A stretch of 64,000 nucleotides of DNA from Ceratodon purpureus (Eukaryota; Streptophyta; Bryopsida; Pseudoditrichales; Ditrichaceae). Where the stretch lies: positions 92,935,927-92,999,926 of the forward strand of contig CM026426.1 of NCBI GenBank assembly GCA_014871385.1, written 5' to 3'. Positions within the stretch are counted from its first letter, which is position 1, and every line of letters begins with the position of its first letter. Shown here in pieces: positions 33,064-43,210 of the stretch. Made by a program: the position numbers and the translations under genes. The notes beneath the pieces were generated by a model. It searched no databases and was not told the origin of the DNA. It saw only the letters and a program-made list of their open reading frames with translations.

Positions 33064-33399
33064 GGTCTGCCATTAGAGAAAACTTCGGGTGAAGGAGTGT
33101 CCAGTACTTTTGGCTTAGAAATGCAATTAAACTTTTCTAAAAATCAAAGTAATTGGCCAGTTTGAGTACTTGCAGCAAGTTGCCATCAAATCCATCGGCC
33201 AATCAAAATGTGGAGCCATGGCGAACTTGGCACTGTGTGGGAAAGTAGTGGGCCTTGTTGGCAGCATTTGGATTGTCCCGCATGTACTACGTTGGTAACA
33301 GTAATGAGCACCTGGGATAAAATAAATTATCAAGCCAAATATATTTTGTATTTAACCTTGATACATCGTTTTTGGGAAAATGTACATCAAACTAAACTT

Positions 33400-33613
33400 G
33401 GATTAGTTTATGTTGGCACCGCATGGCCATGCGGAGCCATGAGTGTACTATATACGGTACACATGGTGCCAACACGTGCGTGGGTGTTGCCACCAACATT
33501 AATCTAGGATTATTTATGTTGGCACCATGTGGTCATGTGGAGACATGAGTGTATTATATATGGTACACATGGTGCCAACACGTGTGTGTGTGTGTGTGTG
33601 TTGCCACCAACAG
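33400..33613. repeat. Two tandem 108-bp units with nested inverted repeats
   Basis: Units 33400-33507 and 33508-33613. Each contains TATGTTGGCACC and, about 45 bases on, GGTGCCAACAC, which can pair, followed by TTGCCACCAACA. The second unit has a TG microsatellite (about 33589-33602). They sit about 200 bases upstream of the first ATG of gene A2, so a promoter or binding array is plausible. Confidence 0.7.
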
Positions 33614-33811
33614 AATGGCCGAGAGATGTGGACAGGTCGAGGTACTGTTGTGGACATGTAAAAAATTCCCCCCATTGGGGACAAAACCAATGAAAATGTT
33701 TCCCGGCAGATCCCAGCCATGTCCAGGCTTTGTTCTACAAATAGAATTCTTTCCCGCCCTATATAGGGTTCTTTCCAGGTGGCCACTAGATTGTCTCAGT
33801 TTTGTTGTTAG

Positions 33812-36800
33812 AGATGGCGCTTCAGGATGTTGCCAAGAGGGGAAGGGGTAGTGGATACACGGCATTTGTAGCTCTTGATAGCAAGTTCGCACTTATTGTC
33901 AAGAAAGGGGTTCGACTTGATCAACAAGTCTCTAGATTAGAATTTCTAGTCTTGAGAGCATCTGGTGCCACCAACATGGATCTGTGGTTGGATGGAAATT
34001 TTGTACCCAACAAATCCACTCACTAGGAAGCCACCGCTGTTTGGGACGTTGAAGAGTTGTTTGGAATTTCGATGTCATGGCGAATCTGGCCTGTTAGGAT
34101 ATACAAAACGCCTCGTTAGCACCAACGATGCAATAGTGGGGTTGGAATAAGAGCTAGAAAAGGCAAGGACTGATTGTATCCGTGAAAAAGTTGGCTTGCA
34201 AAATTCCGTTGCGAATCTGAAGTCCGAACTTGATGCTACAAATAGCAGATGGGCAATGCGTTCAGCTGACCTTCTTACCGATAGTACAGAGGAGATTAAT
34301 ATGTTGAAGAGCGAATCTGAATCTTTGAGGTCTCGATGTGTAGCACTGGAAGATCACTTGGAGCGTAACGAGTACAAGTACAAGAACAACTTACTACAAC
34401 TCCGACAGCAGACACAAGAAGCAGCTGATCAACATGCAGAAGAAATATCGTTGGCAATGTTGCAAGCAACCCATGGTTTGCGACAAGTACGTGAAGCGCA
34501 CCAACAACAACTTGCGGATGGGCAACATGAACTGACAGAAGCGAGGAGGGTTTTGTCGACGTTGAGGAAGAAAATTGAACAAATGATTAGTATTCCACTA
34601 GGAGCACAATTGAGAGCATCCAAGGGTTTATCTGAATTAGCCAAGACTGGTGGAGCTGCAAGAGCTCGTATAGCCAAAATTAGAAGCTTGTTGCAACCCC
34701 GTGTAGTTCAATCCATACACGATGGAAACAAGACATCAAAAGGTAGGAAGCGGTTGTGTGGCGACAGGGACATACAAGAGGGGACAGGCCATGCTCTTGC
34801 TCAAATAATGTCACAAGGAGAAACAGTGGCATTGGTGTCAAATCCGCGAAATAGTTTTGTTGCAACCATGATGACCAACTACTACCTTGAGAGAATTGGG
34901 AAGGAGCTGGAAACAGAAGCGGTTCTGGCAGCATGTGATATGACTGGAGTCTCTCAAAAAGGATACAGTGAGATCTATAAGACAATTAAAGGGATAGTGC
35001 AGCTTGTTGACAAACGCTTAAAGGCAACATTTTTGCCAAATCCTCACAAGGTATGTAGTAACAAATGTTGGGACCACTGATTTTGAAGCAGAGTACTAGT
35101 TAACCTTGATACTAGTCTTATTGTTGAGAACACTGTTGGGAACTAGAATTTGTGAGAAAAAAACATCTGGTTTGCAATTTTTTGGTTCTAATCAAATAAC
35201 ATGCATGCATGTGATTGTTGTGTAACTTTTTAAATTGAACTCTGGGCAATGCATTCAACAGGTCAGTTTGTTGCAAAAAGAATTAAATTCAAAGTTAAAA
35301 GATCTTGTTGGTGACTATTACTCCATAGATATTACACTAGAGCTTGTAACACAAGTTCCAACGACCAAAGGAAAGAAGAAGAAATCAGAGATTGAAAGAG
35401 TTGTCTTGACATCAAAAAATTCTTTGTTTGTTGACATCGAAGCTGTGCAACGGAGTATGGTGAAGCTGTACGGTTATACCACCGAAGGTATCTACTTCGT
35501 TCAACAGCAACCGTAGACAAGTATGGACAGTTAGCTATGTGTTCCCAACGGGTTTCTTATTGATTAGCAATTCTACGCTTTGTCATGATTGCATCGTGCT
35601 CAAATGTGGTAGCTGTTGGGATGTGCAAAAGTTGGAAACACGCCTTTGGTCTTTGTGTTAAAGATAGACGAAGTTGAGATTACGCATGGAAGGAAGTATG
35701 AAAGGGTTAGTTTGTCAATTATGAATTGTGCCTTAGAAACCAACATTGAAAAAAGCGACGATAGGTATTTATTGGTTTAGTCAAAAACTGAAATATGGCA
35801 TGTTGCTTGCTTTAAGGTTGCCAAAGAATCACATGAGGTCCTCAAATGGGTGTTCCAACTAATTGAGTTCCCTGCTTTGATCAAAGCTCAAGAAGAGGGC
35901 CAGCTGCTTTCTATTGAGGGTGTTGGAAGCTTCAAAGTCGAGTGGCATTTATCTGCAGATATGAAGACAATCAAATGCTTGTATGGATTGAAGCATGGTG
36001 CCAACGCGAAACATTCTTGCATCTACTGTAACCAAGAGAGGACAAAACCTGTGGTGGGAACAGCGGCAGGTGCCACCTGTGAGGCTATGTAAAGAAGAAA
36101 TTTCTGGCATGGAGGTCTATTTGCAAGTAATGTCACATCCAACCCGTGTCCTATTGTTGAAGAATCGCAATGTAAACCTATACTACCTATTCCACTTGAA
36201 AAGGTCCATATTTGTACATTGCATGCTTTGACAAGAATTATTGAGAAAATTCTTTACATGCACTTCATGTTCATTTGGAACATGGAGAATGAAGTCCGTC
36301 AACAAGCTGCTAAAGAGAATATGGAAAAAGACACTGTCTGCAGCTGGGCTTCATGGTGGGAACCTGCGCATAATGAAAGATGCAACACTCAGCGGTGCTT
36401 CCAACAGTGTCCCTATCAAACCTTCCCTCAATGGCGTGACTGCAGCTAGGATGTTCCAACCGTTCACTTGGTTAGGGCAAGATCAAGTGTGGAAGGATGT
36501 TTTGAGCTCAGAAAACAACACCCTAGATCAGGGTAGGCAATATCTAGATAGGGTGGAAATTTGGGAAGCGTTGGAACAAGTGTTTCCATATCGAGAGGCC
36601 TTACCTTGAATCAGGAGCAGATGAGCACTTTTAGGCCTAAAATTGAGAGATGGGGGCGCCTTTACTTGGAGTGTTTTGGGGAAGACCACGTCACTCATTA
36701 TATGGTAGAATTTTGGATTTGTACCACCATTACTATTTGATCTCAATTGCTGTTAACAGTTCTAGTCATTACTACCGTGTTGTTTAGGATGTACTAATAA

Positions 36801-37299
36801 TTCATGAAACTGACTTTTTTTGTAGCATAACCTTGTGAGGCACGGTCCTTGGTATGTGGAAACATATGGGAGCCTTGCTGTTTGGAACAATCAAGGTATG
36901 GAAAAATCGCATCATGCAGCTAAGGCTGCTAATCAACACCACATTCAACACAACGGCACTAAGGACAGGACAAGTGCTATTGTTCAGCTATATCAACATT
37001 GGTACCGGAATATACAGCACCGGTTTGCAAAGAAGGAACGACTGCAAAGAATCAACAACGTTAGGTTAGTGGAAAATGACGAGTTCATAGCAGCAGCATT
37101 GCAGAAAAAGAGGATGGCATATAACGCATCAGATGCGGTAAAGGAATCAAGAAGGTGGAGGGAAGATAGAACACGGGTTGGCAGAGCTTGGGTTAGGGTG
37201 GACGTAACAAAAGATTCTGTCGATAACAATGTTGTCAGCAACGTGGAGTCCTCCGAAGATCAACAAAGCCACATAGAAAATAGAGATGATGATACTTAG
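33812..37299 (+). pseudogene. Gene A copy 2: putative transposase, broken
   Basis: This copy shows the N-terminus missing from A1. It starts ATG 33812 (MALQDVAKRG), then stops at 34024 and 34148, a long coiled coil (about 34200-34600), the TGVSQKGYSEIYK block, intron 35051-35261, then VQRSMVKLYGY. Next come PLVFVLKIDEVEI, an in-frame TAG at about 35778 where A1 has Gln, the WHLSADMKTIKCLYGL and CIYC block, TAA at about 36090, ILPIPLEKVHICTLHAL in another frame, GLHGGNLRI, intron 36705-36825 and the last exon 36826-37299 with YGSLAVW and GMEKSHH, ending TAG. Gene structure is therefore shared with A1, including the last intron position. Several stops and frameshifts make it inactive. Confidence 0.7.
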
Positions 37300-37423
37300 T
37301 CTAAAGTTTACCTCAAGGTTGCAAACTTCTTACCATTGAAGTGAAGGGCTCTTGACGTTTCACATTGGAGTCTAAAGCTTAAACCTTGATCCCTTTGGAT
37401 GTGCTTATATGGTTATACTTTTG

Positions 37424-37521
37424 GTGAATTTTGGCATTGAGATCTTTAAGAGAGTATTTTAGAATTAGTACTGTTGGGAACTCCGGTAAGTTGAACTGTT
37501 GAGGGACTCTTGGATTTAGTT
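37424..37521 (+). repeat. R segment copy 1 (3' flank of gene A2)
   Basis: About 100 bp with core CTGTTGGGAACTCCGGTAAG and GAGGGACTCTTGGATTTAG. Near-copies lie at 39060-39160 (+), 57130-57225 (-) and 61690-61795 (-), with a core-only piece at 56430-56465 (+). The sequence just before it (37340-37424) also matches the minus strand at 57225-57300. Confidence 0.7.
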
Positions 37522-37529
37522 GGTGGAAT

Positions 37530-38590
37530 CGTGAGGCTACTAATTTCGCGTTAGGAACTGTTCATGACAAACAAGAGCAGGTTGGTTTTGTGGTTTTCAG
37601 TTTGTTATTTGGAATATGAAATTGCATTACAATATGCAAAAGTCTTGTTTCCAGATTTAATTCTTGTGCTGGCTGGTTTCCAACGCATATCGTGCTAATG
37701 TACTAATTCATGTACTAATTTTGAAGTCAAGCAAATGCCAATGTCAAATATGAATCCGAATTACCTATTATTCCGAAGATGTTTTTACTTAAAATATAGA
37801 TCTGCTTCAGACTTGGAACAATGTTCACTACACTTGAATAGTTTATTTTGCAAAAATGAGTTCATGGTGCTTATCAACATCGTGCAGAATTGACTAGGAG
37901 TATCATGGATGATGTTATTAGACTAAAATTATGTTTAATTTTTCAAAACATTCTGTTTAATCTTCTTTTCGTCGTTAATGTACCATTTTCAATTAGAATT
38001 CAGTTGTAGAACACAGTAGCGGTCTCTAAACAAAACATCAAAATAAAAGAACGCCAACTATTGCTAGGAATATCACCTTCTCATTCATTTCATACTGTTT
38101 ATTTCATTACATATTGTATTCATTTCATTACAGATTGCATTCGTTTCATTAGAGATTGTATTCCTTGAATTCCCCATTCAGTTTACTACAAAGCTTCCAC
38201 AGCAAATGTTATATTAAGCGAATTCGTGGATGGTAATTTTACCCTTGTCATGTGTACACCTTGAGTAAACCAACTATTAATTTTGAGAATTTGATATACG
38301 AAGGTCCTCAAGGTACTCGAACCATCAAATGTCCAGATAGCAAATGTTTGGCCATGGTTTGAAATGTACACAACATACTAAGGATTTTTAGTTTTGATAC
38401 AGTTTTCAAATCTTCAACGTAACCTCCCATCTACTTTGTGGAATGGTAAGAAGTTTCCAACTCAATCTCCCATAATGTGGTTGAGGTTGTGTTTCACCTC
38501 ATCCAAGAACTGATCAAGCCTCGTGTACCCATGTGGTCGGAGGTGGAAGAAGAGTTGTTTTATACAAAAGGTTGATTGTAGCTTAATTTT
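37530..38590. other. AT-rich spacer
   Basis: No gene. Contains a short 28-bp tandem repeat near 38086-38170 (units TCATTTCATTACAGATTGCAT with variations). Confidence 0.4.
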
Positions 38591-38757
38591 CTTCTTGTTA
38601 AATTCATTCATTGTTGCCACCGCCTTTAAATCAGTTTGCCTTTGTTGCCACCCCCTTGATTTCTAGCCATTTGATTATCAACAGTAGATTTCAATGTTTT
38701 CATCAATCAAATGAAGATTCTAAGTTCTTTAAATCCTTATACCGAATGGCTACGATC
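38590..38757. repeat. Terminal-type repeat, inverted copy at 56265-56420
   Basis: About 165 bp, including TTGTTGCCACCGCCTTT units and TTCTTTAAATCCTTATACC, matches the reverse complement of 56265-56420 until the phrase GGCTACGAT, where both copies diverge. That shared breakpoint, next to the start of the 1,319-bp inverted repeat, looks like an element terminus. Confidence 0.6.
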
Positions 38758-40075
38758 TTTAGTGTAAGCCTTTGTTTCCACCGCCTTTAAATCAGTTTGC
38801 CTTTGTTTCCACCGCCTTGAATTAGTCTGCCTTTGTTTCCATCGACCTTAATCAGTCTTGAATCAATCTGTTATGTTTTTTGTGATCATTGATCCACCCC
38901 CTTGATCAAATATATCATCAACAATGATTACCCAAGTATTCTGATGAAGCAAAATTGCGTTTGAATGTGTTGGACTTGACTGAGGCTACAAAAAGGGATG
39001 TGGCTAAACAAAATTTCCTATGTGGCTGAGTGATATTTTGGCAAAATTTCATATGTGGCTGGTGAATTTTGGCATTGAGATCTTTTAGAGAGATATTTTA
39101 GAATTAGTACTGTTGGGAACTCCGATAAGTTGAACTGTCGAGGGACTCTTGGATTTAGTGAAATGTCAAGGGGCAAAACAATTTATTTAGATTAATTATT
39201 GCGTAGGAGGTTGTTGTGAAATTCATGTTTGACTTGAAATTTAAAGTGATGAGTATCGTAAAAACTGATTCTGTATTTTGACTGACTCGTCTGACTTCAA
39301 AATTTTCTAATTTTCTTCGAATAGTTTCAAACATTTATTTTGTGCCTTAGCATGCTAATGTACATAAATTCTGCATCAACATCCTCTATGATTTATCAAA
39401 ACTGTATTCATTATATACTTCCTCATAAGTCCATCATTACAATTCATCCACGTTTAGATTAAACCTCCAAAATTCTACACATAGTAATTTCAAATTCAAG
39501 ATAACATGAAGAACTATTGAATTCTCAACAGTATAAGCACTTCAAAACAAAAATGACAACTACGTGATAAAGCCGATGACTGAAAAGAATGATCAGGAGG
39601 TGAATTCAAACCGTGCTTGCTTTTTCAATTGCAAGATTGCTTCAGAAACCAGCATGAAGTTCAAGCAAGACATCTACGTTCAAAGTAAAATGTGACCATG
39701 ATATGTACCAAATCCGAGAATGGTGCTAAAATATTGAAGAGTCTCTGAAAACCCTACATCAGTCAGAGGTAAAGAAACACCCAAGGGCCAAGATCATAGC
39801 AAGTGTACCAAACACAAAACTACTGAAACACTGGTAGACTGTCCTAGCATACAATAGGTGTAGACATTTACATAAAGAAAATTGATTGTTTGGTGCTTCA
39901 TTTCTAGAGTCCCTGGCTTCATTCTACTGTCCACGTTTCGATTCAAGTTGGCGAAGCTGCTCTTGGGAACATAGGATGGTTGAACTGTCGCGCTCTATGA
40001 TTGATGCCAACTTCACTGCTTCCTCTTGGGCTGCCTCCAATGTGGCGATGTTGGCAGCAATCGCTTTGCTGATCT
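38757..40075 (+). repeat. Left arm of a 1,319-bp inverted repeat
   Basis: This 1,319-bp segment equals, as reverse complement, 60778-62096, which is exactly the same length. It contains the end of a gene B coiled-coil frame, its 3' flank, an R segment and the three subterminal units. Outer breakpoints are CTTTAGTGTAAG here and CTTACACCAAAG there; inner breakpoints fall in the codons for ISKAIAANIA. No flanking target duplication is evident. Confidence 0.75.
38768..38860. repeat. Three tandem 31-bp subterminal units
   Basis: Three units beginning GCCTTTGTTTCCACCGCC, each about 31 bases. The mirror array is at about 62000-62090. Related single units (TTTGTTGCCACCGCC) are at about 38594, 38642, 57078 and 58233, and reversed at about 56360 and 56395. 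Confidence 0.65.
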
Positions 40076-40311
40076 CCTTTTGGTCCTTATCTACACCCGC
40101 CTTCTCTTTAAGCTCTTCGGCTGTAGCAAACTGTCTGTTCCTTTTCCGCATATCATCCTTCATCGAATTCAGCCGCTCATCCTCTGTTTCCAACGCCAAA
40201 ATCCGGGCTTGCAAACGAGTTTGAGCTACCTTCTTCTCCTGTAGTGCAGATGCAAACTGCTAGAGTTCTGAAGTCTTTAGTCCCAACTCCTTTAGAAATG
40301 CGTCCACTTTC
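39924..40311 (-). pseudogene. Gene B fragment (coiled-coil part only)
   Basis: Minus-strand reading from the retrotransposon insertion site: RKVDAF, one in-frame TAG where B4 has Glu, then ILALETEDERLNSMKDD and ISKAIAANIATLEAAQEEA, ending TAG after LRQLESKRGQ. This aligns residue by residue with the coiled coil of gene B4 at 63150-63540 but stops before the zinc finger. The codons immediately before RKVDAF are continued across the Ty3 element at 49793-49806, so the Ty3 element split this fragment. Confidence 0.65.
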
Positions 40312-40316
40312 CTTGT

Positions 40317-40999
40317 TGTTATCTGGGAAAGTGTGATGGAGTTGCTGGAGGCGGTGATAGGCAGGGGGAGCGTGGGAACCGGTGACCAGCAGCCTCGGGC
40401 AAAGGGGCCGGAGAGAGGAACACGGTCGTGGGTTCCTTGGGGGTCCTTGGACCAGGACTCAGACCGTTAGGACTTCCTAGACTTACAAGGGACTCGAGGA
40501 AGACGAATGTCTTAGGGCAGGCGAAGGGGTATTGCAGAGGAGCACGAGACTCTTTAGGAGATACAGACTGACCCGGGACGACAAGGTAGAGATGAAAGTG
40601 TTGCAGGACCTTAGCCTGTGAGACCTCACGCATCACCGGGTAGTTCAAGGTTAGGGTTAGAGAAGTGATCACGCAAACAGTCTAAGGAGCATTAGGTAAG
40701 GAGCATCAGAGGAGATGGGTAGAGAAGCAAGTCCATTAGCGGGAAAAACCCTGAGTCCTCACAGAGTAACGAGGCTCGGGAGTACAAGGAAAACAAGCAG
40801 ACCGTGACACTAACTCAACATTGTCTAGTAATTACGAAGAGTCCCAGTTTCTCCTAGCTACCCTGCTTTATACTCTAAAGCTATCCTATTTTTCTGCTTC
40901 AACTACTACTATGCTTCTTCGACTGCTCCTTCCTTGGCTTCACTGCGAGTTCCCACCGCCCCCTGTTTGCCTTGATCACCGTGGCTGTGGTTGGTAACA
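40317..40999 (-). repeat. Ty3 element 3' LTR (low-coordinate copy)
   Basis: 683 bp, TG...CA bounded. The MITE-free copy shows the original LTR sequence. The minus strand just upstream of it (41000-41020) has GAAGGAAGGGCTAAA, a weak polypurine tract. Confidence 0.95.
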
Positions 41000-41285
41000 T
41001 TTAGCCCTTCCTTCGAGATTGCAATCCGTCCCGGATTGCAGGTCAGCCACGGGTGCGTCGGTGGGCGGGTCGTCGGTCCGGTCGGGTTTCTTCTCTGGGC
41101 ACCTGTGCAAGTCTTCGCGGAGGAGCTTGGTTCCCGTAGATGTCGGCTATGGCTGCACCTTCACCTCGATGAATTAGGTTGTGCTGTGTCCTAGAGGTTA
41201 GCGCATGTTGGTAAATATCATCAACCGTCTTGCCTAATGTTTTATTGCATGCAGGGCATTGCACATGGTTAGCCTCGGGGTCACT

Positions 41286-42335
41286 TTACATGGCAATGAG
41301 GTCAGGGTTAGCATGAAAATATTTCTTGACTTCTGCAATTGCAGTCGCTAACTCTTCCTCGGCTTCCTCTTCATCGCTGTTTGGTTCCTCGAGGTTAAAT
41401 TCTTCTTCTATCTGTTTCAAGGCATCCTTATGTTTTTTAAAAGACTTGGGGCGCAGGGATACCATGGAATTCACCTGTGGGGGTGAAGCTCGGGTTTGTG
41501 AAGGCAGGTGTGGTGACGGTTGTGGAGTGTCCTCGGGATCTGTAAACTGGTCAGGGATATCCACGCGCTCTTGGTCCTCGGAAATGTGAATGCTTGGAGG
41601 TCGTGGTTCTGCCTGGGGCACCTGGAGGGGGCTGATCGGGGCTGGCTCGGAAGTTGGTGGTATAGACAGGGCCGCTACCTCCAAGTTCTCGAAGTCTATG
41701 TTGTCGAACTCCATGTTTTCCCAATCATTTTCGGATTGTTCTAACTCCATGGTGGCCAATGTAGAATCGATGCAATGATCGAGAAATTCTTGTGGGGGAT
41801 CTGCTGCGGTTGAAGGGTGCTCCCGGAGCCATGCATACGCACTGTTGGTGATTAGTTTGGCTGCCATGTGAATCCATCCTGCCTTGTTAGCCTCGAACTC
41901 TTGGAGGGCTTGCTCAGCCGTGGTCCTCTGATCTTGAAGGTATAAGCTCTCCTCTCCGCCCTGTGACTTCTGTCCTTGCCTTAATGCCTCGTTTTGTGAT
42001 GTAAGAGCCTTGCACCTTGCTAAGTACTCTTGTCCTTGCTGTTCCAGGTGTTGGACGCGCTCCACAGCACTGGCTTTTTCCTTGGCAAGCATGTTGACGT
42101 GGTCTTGTGCTGCCCTGATCTCCAGTTCGAAATTAGCAACTTGGTGACGCAAGTTGTCCAGGGTTTGATCCTTCTCCTCTATCTGCTGGCGGTACTCACT
42201 GTGTGTTTTGTCGAGGATCCGTTGGGCCTGGTCCCGGGCACCCTGGATGGCCGAGGTCACCTTGCGTCGGTATCGTTCCTCCATGTCTCTCTGCTCCTCT
42301 TTCTCCTGTTCTGCTGTGCGAATCCATTCCAGCAT
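41286..42335 (-). CDS. Ty3 element extra ORF, coiled coil, 349 residues
   Basis: Opens at ATG 42335 and ends at 41286, downstream of pol in the position where env-like or additional ORFs occur in plant Ty3 elements. The N-terminal half is a long coiled coil (EERYRRKVTSAIQGARDQAQ onward, through QVANFELEIRAAQDHVNML); the C-terminal half is acidic and Pro-rich, ending EVKKYFHANPDLIAM. No signal peptide or membrane segment, so not an envelope. Starts five bases after the stop of the preceding extra ORF, in another frame. Function unknown. Confidence 0.6.
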   Translation of the reverse strand: MLEWIRTAEQEKEEQRDMEERYRRKVTSAIQGARDQAQRILDKTHSEYRQQIEEKDQTLDNLRHQVANFELEIRAAQDHVNMLAKEKASAVERVQHLEQQGQEYLARCKALTSQNEALRQGQKSQGGEESLYLQDQRTTAEQALQEFEANKAGWIHMAAKLITNSAYAWLREHPSTAADPPQEFLDHCIDSTLATMELEQSENDWENMEFDNIDFENLEVAALSIPPTSEPAPISPLQVPQAEPRPPSIHISEDQERVDIPDQFTDPEDTPQPSPHLPSQTRASPPQVNSMVSLRPKSFKKHKDALKQIEEEFNLEEPNSDEEEAEEELATAIAEVKKYFHANPDLIAM

Positions 42336-42340
42336 CTCCC

Positions 42341-43210
42341 CTACGCATTCCGAAAGAGCCGTGCTCTTGGTGTGGAATCTTGTTGCACATGGCCCCCATG
42401 CAGTTGCTGTTTGCGATACTGATGTTGTTCCTGTTGCCTGGCAGGTTCCTCGCTGCGTGGACGCTTGCTTGGTCCTGGGAGATTAGGGTCGCGTGCCGCA
42501 GCCGTGGCGAGCTCTCGCTGAATGTCAAAGAAGGTCCCCATCAGAGGGCCTTTGCCATGCCTCCGATAGAATGCCAGGTAATTCTGGATGTACGCGCTGA
42601 GGAATGGCCCAATGGGGCTGTGGTAGTCAAGGTCCTTCCGATGCCCAAGCAGCTGAACGCGGAAATTCTGCTCTACCAACATTCCCCAATTGATTTTCTC
42701 ACCCTGGTCGGCCATGAGGAGTAGGGACAACTGTTCTGGCAGGATGCCATTACAGTTGTTCTGAAAATACACCTGACTTAACACTCCACGCATACGTGAA
42801 AACCATGGGTCTGTCAAATGATCACCCAAAGCGAATACATCGTACCTCTTGTCCTCCTTGAGCTGCAGATTTCCGACGCGGGCCGCTATGTCGGGCTGTG
42901 GGTGTCGGCAGTCGCTGCTCCAAGTCGTGACTCCCAAGCCGTCTCAGCCAAAAAACTTGTGCAGATAGCGCGCAGAGAACTGCACCAGCACTCCTTCCAC
43001 CATCCCGGATGGGTAAAGTTCTGTCTCATCCCGAGTTCGCATGGACGCCATGAATTCGTTGCAGTGCTTGATGTTCACCTTGCCTTCTACCAGGGTCCAG
43101 TATTTGCCTAGTCCGACCTCGGTGTGCCAAATAAGATCCGGCTTAGGTTTCCACTCTAAAATCATACGCGGGACATAGAAGGGAGGGTATGTTTTCCTAG
43201 CTGTCTTCAT
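42341..43210 (-). CDS. Ty3 element extra ORF region between pol and coiled-coil ORF
   Basis: A protein begins at ATG 43210 ([16 protein letters not shown]) in the frame that is continuous with pol, stops at 42944 (TGA), and the similarity of composition continues in another frame from 42937 to 42341 ([38 protein letters not shown], then a Gln/Arg-rich tail). An intron or a frameshift probably joins the halves. The arrangement recalls the extra ORFs of Athila/Tat-type elements, but no named domain is recognisable. Confidence 0.45.

Noticed and set aside
42203..42724. Plus-strand frames across the Ty3 element (for example 173 codons here)
   Set aside because: Antisense shadows of the minus-strand element genes with no recognisable domain.
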